Of a stretch of 64,000 nt of DNA, positions 1-8,119 are shown in pieces. Below the pieces are notes generated by a model. The model made no database searches. It was not told the DNA's origin and saw only the letters and a list, made by a program, of their open reading frames with translations. How positions within the stretch are numbered: position 1 is the stretch's first letter; every line of letters begins with the position of its first letter. This stretch comes from Microbacterium proteolyticum (lineage in GTDB: Bacteria; Actinomycetota; Actinomycetes; Actinomycetales; Microbacteriaceae), in assembly GCF_014192415.1 (NCBI RefSeq), contig NZ_JACHXY010000002.1:734105-798104 (forward strand), read 5' to 3'. The position numbers and the translations under genes are program-made.

Positions 1-22
1 CAGGGGCGCCCGACGGTCGAGC

Positions 23-1198
23 TCAGCCCCGCGTGCAGCTCCCGGATGCCACCGGCGCCGCCAGCGCGTCGATCTGCGCCATGACCGGCTCGAGCTCGAC
101 CGGCGTCATGGCGTACCCGACGTTGTCGTCGGTGTCGGAACGCGCGAAGACGATCCCGCCGACTTCGCCACCCGTGGTGAGGAGCGGTCCGCCGGAGTTG
201 CCGGGGCGGACGACCGCGGCGAGGGCGAAGATGTCGCGCGGCGACGAGGAACCGTCGTAGATGTCGGGGACGGGGACCGTGCCCTCCGACAGCACCTGGG
301 CGCTCCCCGATGTGAACGGCCCGCCGCCGGGGTATCCCTGCACGACGGCCGAGGATCCGACGTCGAGTGTCGAGACGACCGGGAGGGCCGCGGCATCCAG
401 ACCGTCGACAGCCACCACGGCTATGTCGTCGATGGGGTCGAAGTACACGACGCGTCCCTCGCGGGCGGGGCGACCGGGCAGTTCCACGACCGGGGTGTCG
501 ACACCGGCGACCACATGGGCATTGGTCACGACCCGGTCAGCGGCAACGACGAACCCGGACCCGCTGGATGTCACACCGCACGCGTAAGCGGTTCCCGATA
601 TGCGGGCGACCGACTGCGCCGCCTGCGTCAGAGCCGGATCGTCGAGGGCGACGGCGGGGGCGCTCGGCACGGGGCCGATCTGGATGAGCTGGCCGAGGCG
701 CGGAATGCCCTCCGCGAAGACCGTTCCGCGAAGCTCCGCGAGAGCGCCGCGTACCGGCGCCGGAGTCAGGTGGTCGATCGTGCGCACCACGGTCGAGGAA
801 CCGAGGGCCGCCGACACGACCGGCAACCCCACGGGGGTCAACGACCCGGCGGCGAACGAGATGGCGAGCGCCGCGGCGGCGACGTTGACCACCCCGCCGA
901 GGAGGCGTTCAGGCACCCGCAGCTTGATGCGATCGGCACCACGACGGACGAAACCGCCCACGGCGGTGCCGAGACCCGACCCGATGAGCAGGAGCAGGAT
1001 GCCGGTCAGGATCATCGCCGGCCCGCGCCAGGATGGAGATGTGACCCACTGCCCCACGAACGGCGTCGCCCAATAGGCAGCGACCGCACCGACGGCGAGA
1101 CCGGCGAAGAAGCCGATGGTCGCGAGGAATCCCCTCGACAGGCCCGTGATGAGCGCGATCACCAGAAGGGCGATCAGAACGATGTCGATGACCGGCAT
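23..1198 (-). CDS. marP: MarP-like membrane-anchored serine protease (CvpA domain plus trypsin-like domain)
   Basis: This is a 391-residue protein. The first ~160 residues hold about four membrane helices of the CvpA/colicin V production type, and a chymotrypsin-fold protease follows. The visible triad is His228 (TNAHVV), Asp258 (DDIAVV) and Ser335 (GNSGGP). Cys207 and Cys388 sit where mycobacterial MarP (Rv3671c) has its regulatory disulfide. By family knowledge it is a periplasmic-side protease linked to acid and oxidative stress. The start is supported by GGGGAGGT upstream. It faces away from nrtR and looks monocistronic inside the window. Confidence 0.9.
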   Translation of the reverse strand: MPVIDIVLIALLVIALITGLSRGFLATIGFFAGLAVGAVAAYWATPFVGQWVTSPSWRGPAMILTGILLLLIGSGLGTAVGGFVRRGADRIKLRVPERLLGGVVNVAAAALAISFAAGSLTPVGLPVVSAALGSSTVVRTIDHLTPAPVRGALAELRGTVFAEGIPRLGQLIQIGPVPSAPAVALDDPALTQAAQSVARISGTAYACGVTSSGSGFVVAADRVVTNAHVVAGVDTPVVELPGRPAREGRVVYFDPIDDIAVVAVDGLDAAALPVVSTLDVGSSAVVQGYPGGGPFTSGSAQVLSEGTVPVPDIYDGSSSPRDIFALAAVVRPGNSGGPLLTTGGEVGGIVFARSDTDDNVGYAMTPVELEPVMAQIDALAAPVASGSCTRG

Positions 1199-1327
1199 CC
1201 GACCTCCCCAATCCGACTCTCACGTTAAGCCGCGCGTCTGAGAGAACCCTTTCGACGCGGCCGGGGGTGGTGTGGTCGCGGGCTCGGGCTCCGAGTCGGG
1301 CTGACGCTCGGGTGTGGGGCACGTTTG

Positions 1328-1362
1328 GCGCATCGGGGCGGGCGGATCGCGCCCCGATGCGC
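1328..1362. repeat. 13-bp inverted repeat in the marP/nrtR divergent gap
   Basis: Arms 1328-1340 (GCGCATCGGGGCG) and 1350-1362 are exact reverse complements around a 9-nt loop, with a looser outer GGGGC/GCCCC pairing. It lies in the otherwise gene-free 1199-1496 gap. It is too far from nrtR to be an obvious operator, and its function is unknown. Confidence 0.6.
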
Positions 1363-1478
1363 AGATCACGCCCCAAACCCGCCTACCTCGCCTCGGGCCC
1401 CCGGCACCCGGCCGTCGCGCGCACCCGTCCCCGCCGCACCCCGCCTGCTCCGATTCGCCCTTCGGGTCGCAATGACAC

Positions 1479-1484
1479 TAAGAT
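1479..1484 (+). promoter_or_regulatory. Candidate -10 (TAAGAT) of the nrtR-nad operon
   Basis: TAAGAT matches the actinobacterial TANNNT -10 element. The segment GACACTAAGATCGACAC around it contains two GACAC direct repeats, a possible autoregulatory NrtR site, but I cannot match it to a known NrtR motif. A transcript starting near 1491 would begin with GGAGAT, favouring the ATG at 1506 as start codon. Confidence 0.4.
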
Positions 1485-1496
1485 CGACACGGAGAT

Positions 1497-2231
1497 ATGG
1501 TCACCATGACAAGAACCCCTGCCCCCGAGACTCGCGACGCCGACGTGCGCGTTGCGGTGTCGACCGTGATCTTCAGCGTGCGCCGGGACGAGCACGACGA
1601 ACCCGTACTCTCGCTCCCCCTCGTCCGCCGCACCCGTGACCCTTTCGACGGCAGGTGGGCACTGCCCGGCGGCTGGCTCGACGCGACCGAAGGGCTCGAC
1701 GTCGCGGCATCGCGCACCTTGGCCGAGACCACGGGACTCACGCCGAGCTACCTCGAGCAGCTCTACGCGTTCGGGGCGGTCGACCGCTCCCCCACGCGCG
1801 TCGTGTCGATCGTCTACTGGGCGCTGCTGCGCTCCGACGAGGTCGACGCGCAGGTCGCCGCTCACGCGCGGGGAGGCGATGCCCCTGAGAATGTCGAGTG
1901 GTTCGACGCCACTGATCTGCCGCCCCTGGCCTTCGACCACGACGACATCGTCGAATACACCCTGTGGCGCCTTCGCAACAAGGTCGGCTACAGCCGGATC
2001 GCCCACGGTCTCCTCCCCGACGAGTTCACGCTGGCCGACCTCCGCGAGGTCAACGAGACGATCCTCGGCAAGCGTCTCGACCCGGCGAACTTCCGCCGTC
2101 AGGTCGACACGTCCGACACCCTCATCCCCACCGAGCGCTTCCGCACCGGAAGCCACCGCCCCGCCCGTCTGTACCGCTACAACCGCGATGTGGAGCTCGC
2201 CGACCGCGGCCCGCTCCCTACCCGTCACTGA
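1497..2231 (+). CDS. nrtR: NrtR-type NUDIX-fold transcriptional regulator of NAD synthesis
   Basis: The N-terminal ~150 residues form a NUDIX domain and the C-terminal ~80 a winged helix, the two-domain plan of NrtR. The NUDIX box is degenerate: the REUXEE core reads RTLAET, so hydrolysis is unlikely and an ADP-ribose/NAD sensing role fits. It lies 11 nt before nadA, the classical target of this regulator. An alternative ATG at 1506, better spaced from GGAG at 1491, would remove three residues. The regulatory role is inferred from family and context. Confidence 0.88.
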   Translation: MVTMTRTPAPETRDADVRVAVSTVIFSVRRDEHDEPVLSLPLVRRTRDPFDGRWALPGGWLDATEGLDVAASRTLAETTGLTPSYLEQLYAFGAVDRSPTRVVSIVYWALLRSDEVDAQVAAHARGGDAPENVEWFDATDLPPLAFDHDDIVEYTLWRLRNKVGYSRIAHGLLPDEFTLADLREVNETILGKRLDPANFRRQVDTSDTLIPTERFRTGSHRPARLYRYNRDVELADRGPLPTRH

Positions 2232-2242
2232 TCGGAACGCCC

Positions 2243-3574
2243 ATGGCCGCCACTCCCGTCTCCCTGCAGCCCCGACCCGCGATCGACCCGAGCGTCGACC
2301 ACGCGATCCAGGCGATCGTCTCCGGCGCGTCCATCGACGCCACGTGCACCACCGACCTCGCCGTCGGCCCGTGGGACTTCGACACGCGCCCCGGGTACGG
2401 CCCCGGCTCCTCGATGGGCGACGTCATCCCCACCGGCGCGCCGCGCCAGGGTGAACTGCCGCAGCGCTACCGCGACGCTTCCGACGACGAGCTCGACGCA
2501 CGCGTCCGCGCCGCGAAAGCCACGCTCGGCGACCGCGTCGTCGTGCTCGGGCACTTCTACCAGCGCGAAGAGGTCGTGCGGCACGCCGATTACGTCGGCG
2601 ACTCGTTCCAGCTCGCCAACGCGGCCCTCGAGCACCCCGAGGCCGAGGCGATCGTGTTCTGCGGCGTGCATTTCATGGCCGAGACCGCCGACCTGCTGTC
2701 GACGCCCGAGCAGGCCGTCGTCCTGCCGAATCTCGCCGCCGGATGCTCGATGGCCGACATGGCCGACATCGACCAGGTCGAGGAGTGCTGGGAGCAGCTC
2801 GAAGACGTGCTCGGCGACCTCGAGACCCCGGATGCCGACGGCCTCGTTCCCGTCATCCCGGTGACCTACATGAACTCCTCCGCCGCCATCAAGGGCTTCG
2901 TGGGACGACACGGCGGTATCGTCTGCACCTCCTCGAACGCCCGCACGGTGCTGGAGTGGGCGTTCGCGCGCGGGCGTCGCGTGCTGTTCTTCCCCGACCA
3001 GCACCTCGGCCGCAACACCGCCAAGGCGATGGGAGTGCCGCTCGAGCAGATGCCGATGTGGAACCCCCGCAAGGCCCTCGGCGGCTCGACCGCCGAGCAG
3101 GTGCAGGACAGCCGCGTCATCCTCTGGCACGGCTTCTGCTCGGTGCACCGCCGCTTCACCGTCGATCAGATCGACAAGGCGCGTGCCGAGCACCCCGGCG
3201 TCCGCGTGATCGTGCACCCCGAGTGCCCGATGGACGTGGTGGATGCCGCTGACGAAGCAGGGTCCACCGACCTCATCCGCAAGGCGATCGCCGCCGCCAC
3301 GGAGCCCACGACCTTCGCGATCGGCACCGAGATCAACCTCGTGCAGCGCCTGGCCGCCCAGTACCCGCAGCACGAGATCTTCTGCCTCGACCCCGTGGTC
3401 TGCCCGTGCTCGACGATGTACCGCATCCACCCCGGCTACCTCGCGTGGGTACTGGAGTCGCTCGTCGCGGGCGAGATCGTCAACCGCATCACGGTCCCGG
3501 CCGACGTCGCCGCCCCGGCTACCGTCGCCCTCGAGCGCATGCTCGCGGCCAAGCCCAGCGGTGCGGTGAAATGA
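2243..3574 (+). CDS. nadA: Quinolinate synthase
   Basis: The 443-residue NadA condenses iminoaspartate with dihydroxyacetone phosphate to quinolinate using a [4Fe-4S] cluster. The three expected ligands are Cys140 (FCGVHF), Cys228 (IVCTSS) and Cys328 (HPECPM), spaced like the E. coli and Thermotoga ligands. It has the ~70-residue N-terminal extension common in actinobacterial NadA. The start is ATG 11 nt after nrtR, and the stop overlaps the nadB start as ATGA, implying translational coupling. Confidence 0.96.
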   Translation: MAATPVSLQPRPAIDPSVDHAIQAIVSGASIDATCTTDLAVGPWDFDTRPGYGPGSSMGDVIPTGAPRQGELPQRYRDASDDELDARVRAAKATLGDRVVVLGHFYQREEVVRHADYVGDSFQLANAALEHPEAEAIVFCGVHFMAETADLLSTPEQAVVLPNLAAGCSMADMADIDQVEECWEQLEDVLGDLETPDADGLVPVIPVTYMNSSAAIKGFVGRHGGIVCTSSNARTVLEWAFARGRRVLFFPDQHLGRNTAKAMGVPLEQMPMWNPRKALGGSTAEQVQDSRVILWHGFCSVHRRFTVDQIDKARAEHPGVRVIVHPECPMDVVDAADEAGSTDLIRKAIAAATEPTTFAIGTEINLVQRLAAQYPQHEIFCLDPVVCPCSTMYRIHPGYLAWVLESLVAGEIVNRITVPADVAAPATVALERMLAAKPSGAVK

Positions 3575-5187
3575 CCACCGTCGTCGTGGTGGGCAGCGGC
3601 ATCGCCGGTCTCACGGCGGCGTTGCACGCGGCGGAGAACGGATGCCACGTCACCATCGTGACGAAGGGCGCACTGTCCGACACCAACACGCGCTGGGCGC
3701 AGGGCGGCGTGGCCGCCGTCACCCACCCCGCTGACAGTGTCGCCTCGCACGCGGCCGACACGCGAACCGCCGGCGCGGGACTCAATGACCCGGCCGCGGT
3801 GAACGTCCTCGTCGGTGAGGGGCCCGCGATCATCGCCGAACTCGTCGCACGCGGCGTCGACTTCGACCGCGCACCCGACGGCGACTTCGCCCGGGGGCTC
3901 GAGGCTGCGCACGCGATACCGCGGGTGCTGCACGCCGGCGGCGACGCGACCGGGGCGGAGATCCAGGCGGCGCTCGGCGCCGCCGTGCGTTCCGCCGGGC
4001 TGCGTGTGCGCGAGCACGCGCTGTTGCGCGACCTCGTGCTGCGGGGCGGGCGCGTCGTCGGCATCGAGCTCGGCGGCGGCGAGCGCATCGACGCCGACGC
4101 GGTGATTCTCGCGACGGGTGGTGCAGGCCAGCTCTACGCGCACACCACGAACCCGCAGGGGGCGACCGGCGACGGCATCGCCGCGGCTCTGCGAGCGGGA
4201 GCCGCGGTCGCCGACCTCGAGTTCGTGCAGTTCCATCCCACCGCCCTCGCCGTGGGCGCCCCCTTCCTCGTGTCCGAGGCCGTGCGCGGGGAGGGCGCGA
4301 CCCTCATCGACGATGCCGGACGACGGTTCTGCTTCGACGCCCACCCCGACGGCGAGCTCGCTCCGCGCGATGTCGTCGCCCGCGCGAACGCCCGAGCGAT
4401 GGCCGCCCAGAACGGGCGTCCGGTGCGTCTGGATGCCACGGCGCTGGGCGCGAGCCGTCTCGCGCGGCGCTTTCCCACCATCGATGCCGCCGGGCGCGAG
4501 CGCGGTCTCGATTGGGCTGTGCACCCGATTCCGGTCACCCCCGCGGCGCACTACCTCATGGGCGGCGTCGTGACCGACCTCGATGGACGCACCACCGTGC
4601 CGGGGCTGTACGCGGTGGGCGAGACGGCCCGCACGGGCGTGCACGGCGCGAACCGCCTGGCATCCAATTCGCTTCTCGAGGGAGCCGTGTTCGGTGCGCG
4701 AGCAGGCGATGCCGTGGCGCGTGACCGCGCGTGGCCCGTCCCTCCACCGGCGGAGCGCGAGCCCGCCGGGACGCTGCCGCTCCGGCCTCCGACGCCGGAT
4801 GCCGTCCCCTTCTCTCGGGTCGCCTTGCAGCAGGTGATGTGGACCGAAGCCGGTCTCGTCCGCGACGCCGCCGGTCTGGAACGCGCGGCCGGGATCCTCG
4901 CCGCGTGGAACGCCGACCCCTCTCCCCGCTCCGTCGAAGACGCCAACCTGCTCCTCGTCGCCGTCCACGTCGTCGCCGCCGCCCGGGCGCGTACCGGATC
5001 GATCGGGGCGCACTACCGGTCGGATGCGCCGGATGCCGGGGTCCCGGTCCTCCCCGCGCCGGGCGGCGCTACGACGAGCGAGGCAGTCGACGCCGCGGTC
5101 GTCGCAACGCCCCACCCCGCCCGTTCCTCCGCCGCGCCCGACGACGCGGCATCCGCTCCCCTGCCCCAGGAGGTCCTCGCATGTTGA
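3571..5187 (+). CDS. nadB: L-aspartate oxidase
   Basis: This 538-residue flavoprotein oxidises L-aspartate to iminoaspartate, the substrate of NadA. It opens with the FAD dinucleotide-binding motif VVGSGIAG. It carries the succinate dehydrogenase/fumarate reductase flavoprotein signatures, including GVHGANRLASNSLLEG around residues 355-370. The C-terminal ~60 residues are low-complexity Ala/Pro. The ATG overlaps the nadA stop by 4 nt and its own stop overlaps the nadC start by 7 nt, so nadABC should be made stoichiometrically. Confidence 0.95.
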   Translation: MTTVVVVGSGIAGLTAALHAAENGCHVTIVTKGALSDTNTRWAQGGVAAVTHPADSVASHAADTRTAGAGLNDPAAVNVLVGEGPAIIAELVARGVDFDRAPDGDFARGLEAAHAIPRVLHAGGDATGAEIQAALGAAVRSAGLRVREHALLRDLVLRGGRVVGIELGGGERIDADAVILATGGAGQLYAHTTNPQGATGDGIAAALRAGAAVADLEFVQFHPTALAVGAPFLVSEAVRGEGATLIDDAGRRFCFDAHPDGELAPRDVVARANARAMAAQNGRPVRLDATALGASRLARRFPTIDAAGRERGLDWAVHPIPVTPAAHYLMGGVVTDLDGRTTVPGLYAVGETARTGVHGANRLASNSLLEGAVFGARAGDAVARDRAWPVPPPAEREPAGTLPLRPPTPDAVPFSRVALQQVMWTEAGLVRDAAGLERAAGILAAWNADPSPRSVEDANLLLVAVHVVAAARARTGSIGAHYRSDAPDAGVPVLPAPGGATTSEAVDAAVVATPHPARSSAAPDDAASAPLPQEVLAC

Positions 5188-6038
5188 CCCGTGCCGCCAT
5201 CGATCGCGTCGTCTCGGCCGCCCTCGAGGAAGACGCGCCCTGGGGCGACCTCACCAGCGACACGCTCATCCCGGCCGATGCGACCGCGCGCGCGGCGCTC
5301 GTCGCGCGCGTCGACGGGGTCTTCAGCGGCGCCGCCGTCTTCGCGGCGGCATTCACGCTCACGGACTCATCCGTCGTGATCGAGCAGCGGGTCGCCGACG
5401 GAGAGCACTTCGCGACCGGTGACACGCTCGCGGTGGTCACCGGGCCCGCGCGAGCGGTGCTCACCGCCGAGCGGATCGGTCTGAACTTCGTTCAGCGCAT
5501 GTCGGGGATCGCGACGCTGACCAACCGGTACGTGGCCGAGGTCGCGCACACCGGCGCCCGCATCGTCGACACCCGCAAGACCACTCCGGGCCTGCGCGCG
5601 ATCGAACGTCAGGCGGTGCGCGACGGCGGCGGTCACAACCATCGCTTCTCGCTGTCCGACGCCGTGATGGCGAAGGACAACCACCTCGCCGTGCTCACCG
5701 CGAGCGGGCTGTCAGTGACGCAGGCTCTCGAGAGCGCGATCGCGAGGCTCCCGCACACCACGCACGTCGAGGTCGAGGTGGATCGACTCGACCAGATCGA
5801 CGCCGTGCTCGCCGCGGGCGTCGGCACGATCATGCTCGACAACTTCTCGCTCGACGACCTACGGGTGGGGGTCGCCCGTATCGCGGGAGCCGCCCAGATC
5901 GAAGCCTCGGGCGGGGTGACGCTGGAGACCGTACGCGCGATCGCCGAGACCGGGGTCGACGTCATCTCGGTCGGAGCCCTCACCCACTCGGCTCCGTCAC
6001 TGGACCTGGGCCTGGACATCCGCATCGAGACGGCGTGA
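5181..6038 (+). CDS. nadC: Nicotinate-nucleotide diphosphorylase (carboxylating), quinolinate phosphoribosyltransferase
   Basis: The 285-residue enzyme converts quinolinate and PRPP to nicotinate mononucleotide. Family features visible are the ARIVDTRKTTPGLR stretch, the MAKDNH motif and the EVEVD and ASGGV strands of the barrel active site. The upstream AGGAGG sits inside the nadB C-terminus. It completes the de novo NAD set nadA-nadB-nadC, and its stop overlaps the next start (GTGA). Confidence 0.96.
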   Translation: MLTRAAIDRVVSAALEEDAPWGDLTSDTLIPADATARAALVARVDGVFSGAAVFAAAFTLTDSSVVIEQRVADGEHFATGDTLAVVTGPARAVLTAERIGLNFVQRMSGIATLTNRYVAEVAHTGARIVDTRKTTPGLRAIERQAVRDGGGHNHRFSLSDAVMAKDNHLAVLTASGLSVTQALESAIARLPHTTHVEVEVDRLDQIDAVLAAGVGTIMLDNFSLDDLRVGVARIAGAAQIEASGGVTLETVRAIAETGVDVISVGALTHSAPSLDLGLDIRIETA

Positions 6039-7165
6039 CGCTCTACCTCGACAACGCCGCGACCACCCCCGTGCGCCCCGAGGTGCTCGAGGCCATGGCT
6101 CCCTACCTCGCGCGGTTCTTCGGCAACCCGTCGAGCCATCACGAGGTGGGCGAGGCCGCGGCATCGGCCCTCGACGATGCCCGACGCCGCGTCGCCGCCG
6201 TCCTCGGGATGCGCGCCGGCGACGTGATGTTCACCTCCGGCGGTACCGAGTCGAACAACGCCGCCATCAAGGGGCTCGTCTTGGGGTCCGGGCGCCGGCA
6301 CCTCGTCACGACGGCGATCGAGCACGAGTCGGTTCTCGCCTCCGCCGATTACCTCGCGCGCCTGCACGGCGTCGAGGTGACCCATGCGGCGGTCGACGCG
6401 ACGGGGACCCTCACGCCCGAGGCCCTGGCCGCAGCGCTCCGCGACGATACGGCGCTGGTCAGCATCGGTTACGCCAACAACGAGGTCGGCACGATCCAGG
6501 ATGCCGCAGCCCTCGCGGACGTCGCCCACGCCCGCGGCGTGCCGCTGCACCTCGACGCCGTCCAGGCCGCCGGATGGCTGCCCCTCGCCGGGCTCGGAGC
6601 GGATGCCGTGACCGTGGCCGGCCACAAGATCGCGGCCCCCAAGGGCACCGGCATCCTGGCCGTCCGGGGCCGGCTGCCGTTCGAGCCGCTGCTGCACGGC
6701 GGCGGGCAGGAGCGCGGGCGCCGTTCGGGTACCCCCGACGTCGCCGGCGCGGTGGCGATCGCCCGCGCGCTCCAACTCGCCGAGGCGGAGCGTCTCGACG
6801 AGGCGGCGCGACTGTCTGCCCTCCGCGACGCCTTCATCGCCCGGGTGCTCGCTCTCGTTCCCGGCGCCCGGCTGACCGGTCACCCGACGCGGCGGTTGCC
6901 GGGAACGGCGAGCTTCGTCTTCCCGGGCACCAACGGCGAGACGGTGCTGCTCGAGCTCGAACGTCGCGGGATCGTCTCCTCGAGCGGGTCCGCGTGCGCC
7001 GCGGGCAGTGACGAGGCTTCGCACGTGCTGACGGCGCTCGGCTTCGCACACGACGATGCGCGCACCGCGGTGCGTTTCACCCTGCCGCACGCGCTCGCGG
7101 CATCCCTCGATCCCGTCGCCGATGCCGTCGCCGACGCTGTTTCGGCCATAGGATCGCGCGGGTGA
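6035..7165 (+). CDS. NifS/IscS-like cysteine desulfurase
   Basis: This 376-residue PLP enzyme starts at GTG overlapping the nadC stop. The PLP lysine is in GHKIAAPKGTG and the persulfide Cys in SGSACAAGSDE. In bacteria that place such a gene in nad operons it supplies sulfur for the NadA [4Fe-4S] cluster; that specific assignment rests on context. It could also serve tRNA thiolation. The downstream glycosyltransferase starts inside its stop (GTGA). Confidence 0.9.
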   Translation: MTLYLDNAATTPVRPEVLEAMAPYLARFFGNPSSHHEVGEAAASALDDARRRVAAVLGMRAGDVMFTSGGTESNNAAIKGLVLGSGRRHLVTTAIEHESVLASADYLARLHGVEVTHAAVDATGTLTPEALAAALRDDTALVSIGYANNEVGTIQDAAALADVAHARGVPLHLDAVQAAGWLPLAGLGADAVTVAGHKIAAPKGTGILAVRGRLPFEPLLHGGGQERGRRSGTPDVAGAVAIARALQLAEAERLDEAARLSALRDAFIARVLALVPGARLTGHPTRRLPGTASFVFPGTNGETVLLELERRGIVSSSGSACAAGSDEASHVLTALGFAHDDARTAVRFTLPHALAASLDPVADAVADAVSAIGSRG

Positions 7166-8058
7166 ACTCCCCCGCGGTCACCGTCATCGTTCCCGGCTTC
7201 GACGTCGCCGAGTACGCCGAGGAGGTGCTGGACTCCTTGCGCGCGCAGACGCACGCGCGGTGGACCGCCGTGCTGGTCGACGACGCGTCCACCGACGACA
7301 CGACCCGCATCTTCGCCGACGCCGCGGCCGCCGACCCGCGGTTCCGTTTCATCCGCCACGACCGGCAGCGCGGCCTCGGCGCCGCACGCAACACCGGACT
7401 CGCCCACGTCGACACCCCTTACACGGCCTTCCTCGACGCCGACGACCGGATGCGGCCCGATGCGCTGACGCGTCTCACCGACACCCTCGAACACACGGGC
7501 AGCGACTTCGTCGTCGGCGCGTACGTCCGTCTGCGACCCGATGCCGAAGGTCACGGCTACACCCCCGGCGACGTGCAGCCGTGGGTCGCCGCAGCCACCG
7601 ACCCGCCGCGGGAGCGGACGAGCCTCGCGGCGCACCCCGCGGCATCCGGGAACATCGTCGCGTGGTCGAAGGTGAGCCGTACCGCCTTCTGGCGCGCGCA
7701 CGACCTGCGCTTCCCCGAGGGGCGGTACTACGAGGATCAGGTGCTCGCGCAGCGCATGTACACGCTCGCTGCGACGTTCGACGTGGTGCCGGATGTGGTC
7801 GTCGAGTGGCGGCAGCGCCGCGACGGCGGCTCGATCACCCAGCGCCTCGGTGAACTCGACGTGCTACGCGATTACCTCGACGCGCTCGGCGAGGGCATCG
7901 CCCTGTTGCGGGCGGCCGGGGCCGACGCAGCGGTGCGGGAACGCGCGGTGCTCATCCGCACGCTCGACCTTCCGCCGTTGCTGCGCATCGCCGAGACGCA
8001 TGCCGACCCTGCGTACCGGGTGGCGCTGGAGGCGTTCGTGGAGACGCTGCCCGACTGA
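7162..8058 (+). CDS. Family 2 glycosyltransferase
   Basis: This 298-residue GT-A fold protein opens with VTVIVPGFDVAEY, followed by VDDASTDDT and the metal-binding FLDADD motif (DXD type). It has no membrane segments, so it probably acts on the cytoplasmic face. Its GTG start overlaps the desulfurase stop, placing it last in the nrtR-nad operon although no NAD-related role is obvious. The substrate is unknown. It ends 61 nt before the convergent ABC exporter. Confidence 0.85.
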   Translation: MNSPAVTVIVPGFDVAEYAEEVLDSLRAQTHARWTAVLVDDASTDDTTRIFADAAAADPRFRFIRHDRQRGLGAARNTGLAHVDTPYTAFLDADDRMRPDALTRLTDTLEHTGSDFVVGAYVRLRPDAEGHGYTPGDVQPWVAAATDPPRERTSLAAHPAASGNIVAWSKVSRTAFWRAHDLRFPEGRYYEDQVLAQRMYTLAATFDVVPDVVVEWRQRRDGGSITQRLGELDVLRDYLDALGEGIALLRAAGADAAVRERAVLIRTLDLPPLLRIAETHADPAYRVALEAFVETLPD

Positions 8059-8119
8059 GCAGGCGCGCCGGCCGGGGCGACTGTGCCCGGCTCCGCGTCG
8101 TGCTCGTGCCGGACGGGCT

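Noticed and set aside
3436..5115. 559-codon minus-strand frame across nadB
   Set aside because: This is a GC-rich shadow of nadB; the composition (Arg/Gly/Asp) and lack of motifs are typical of antisense frames.
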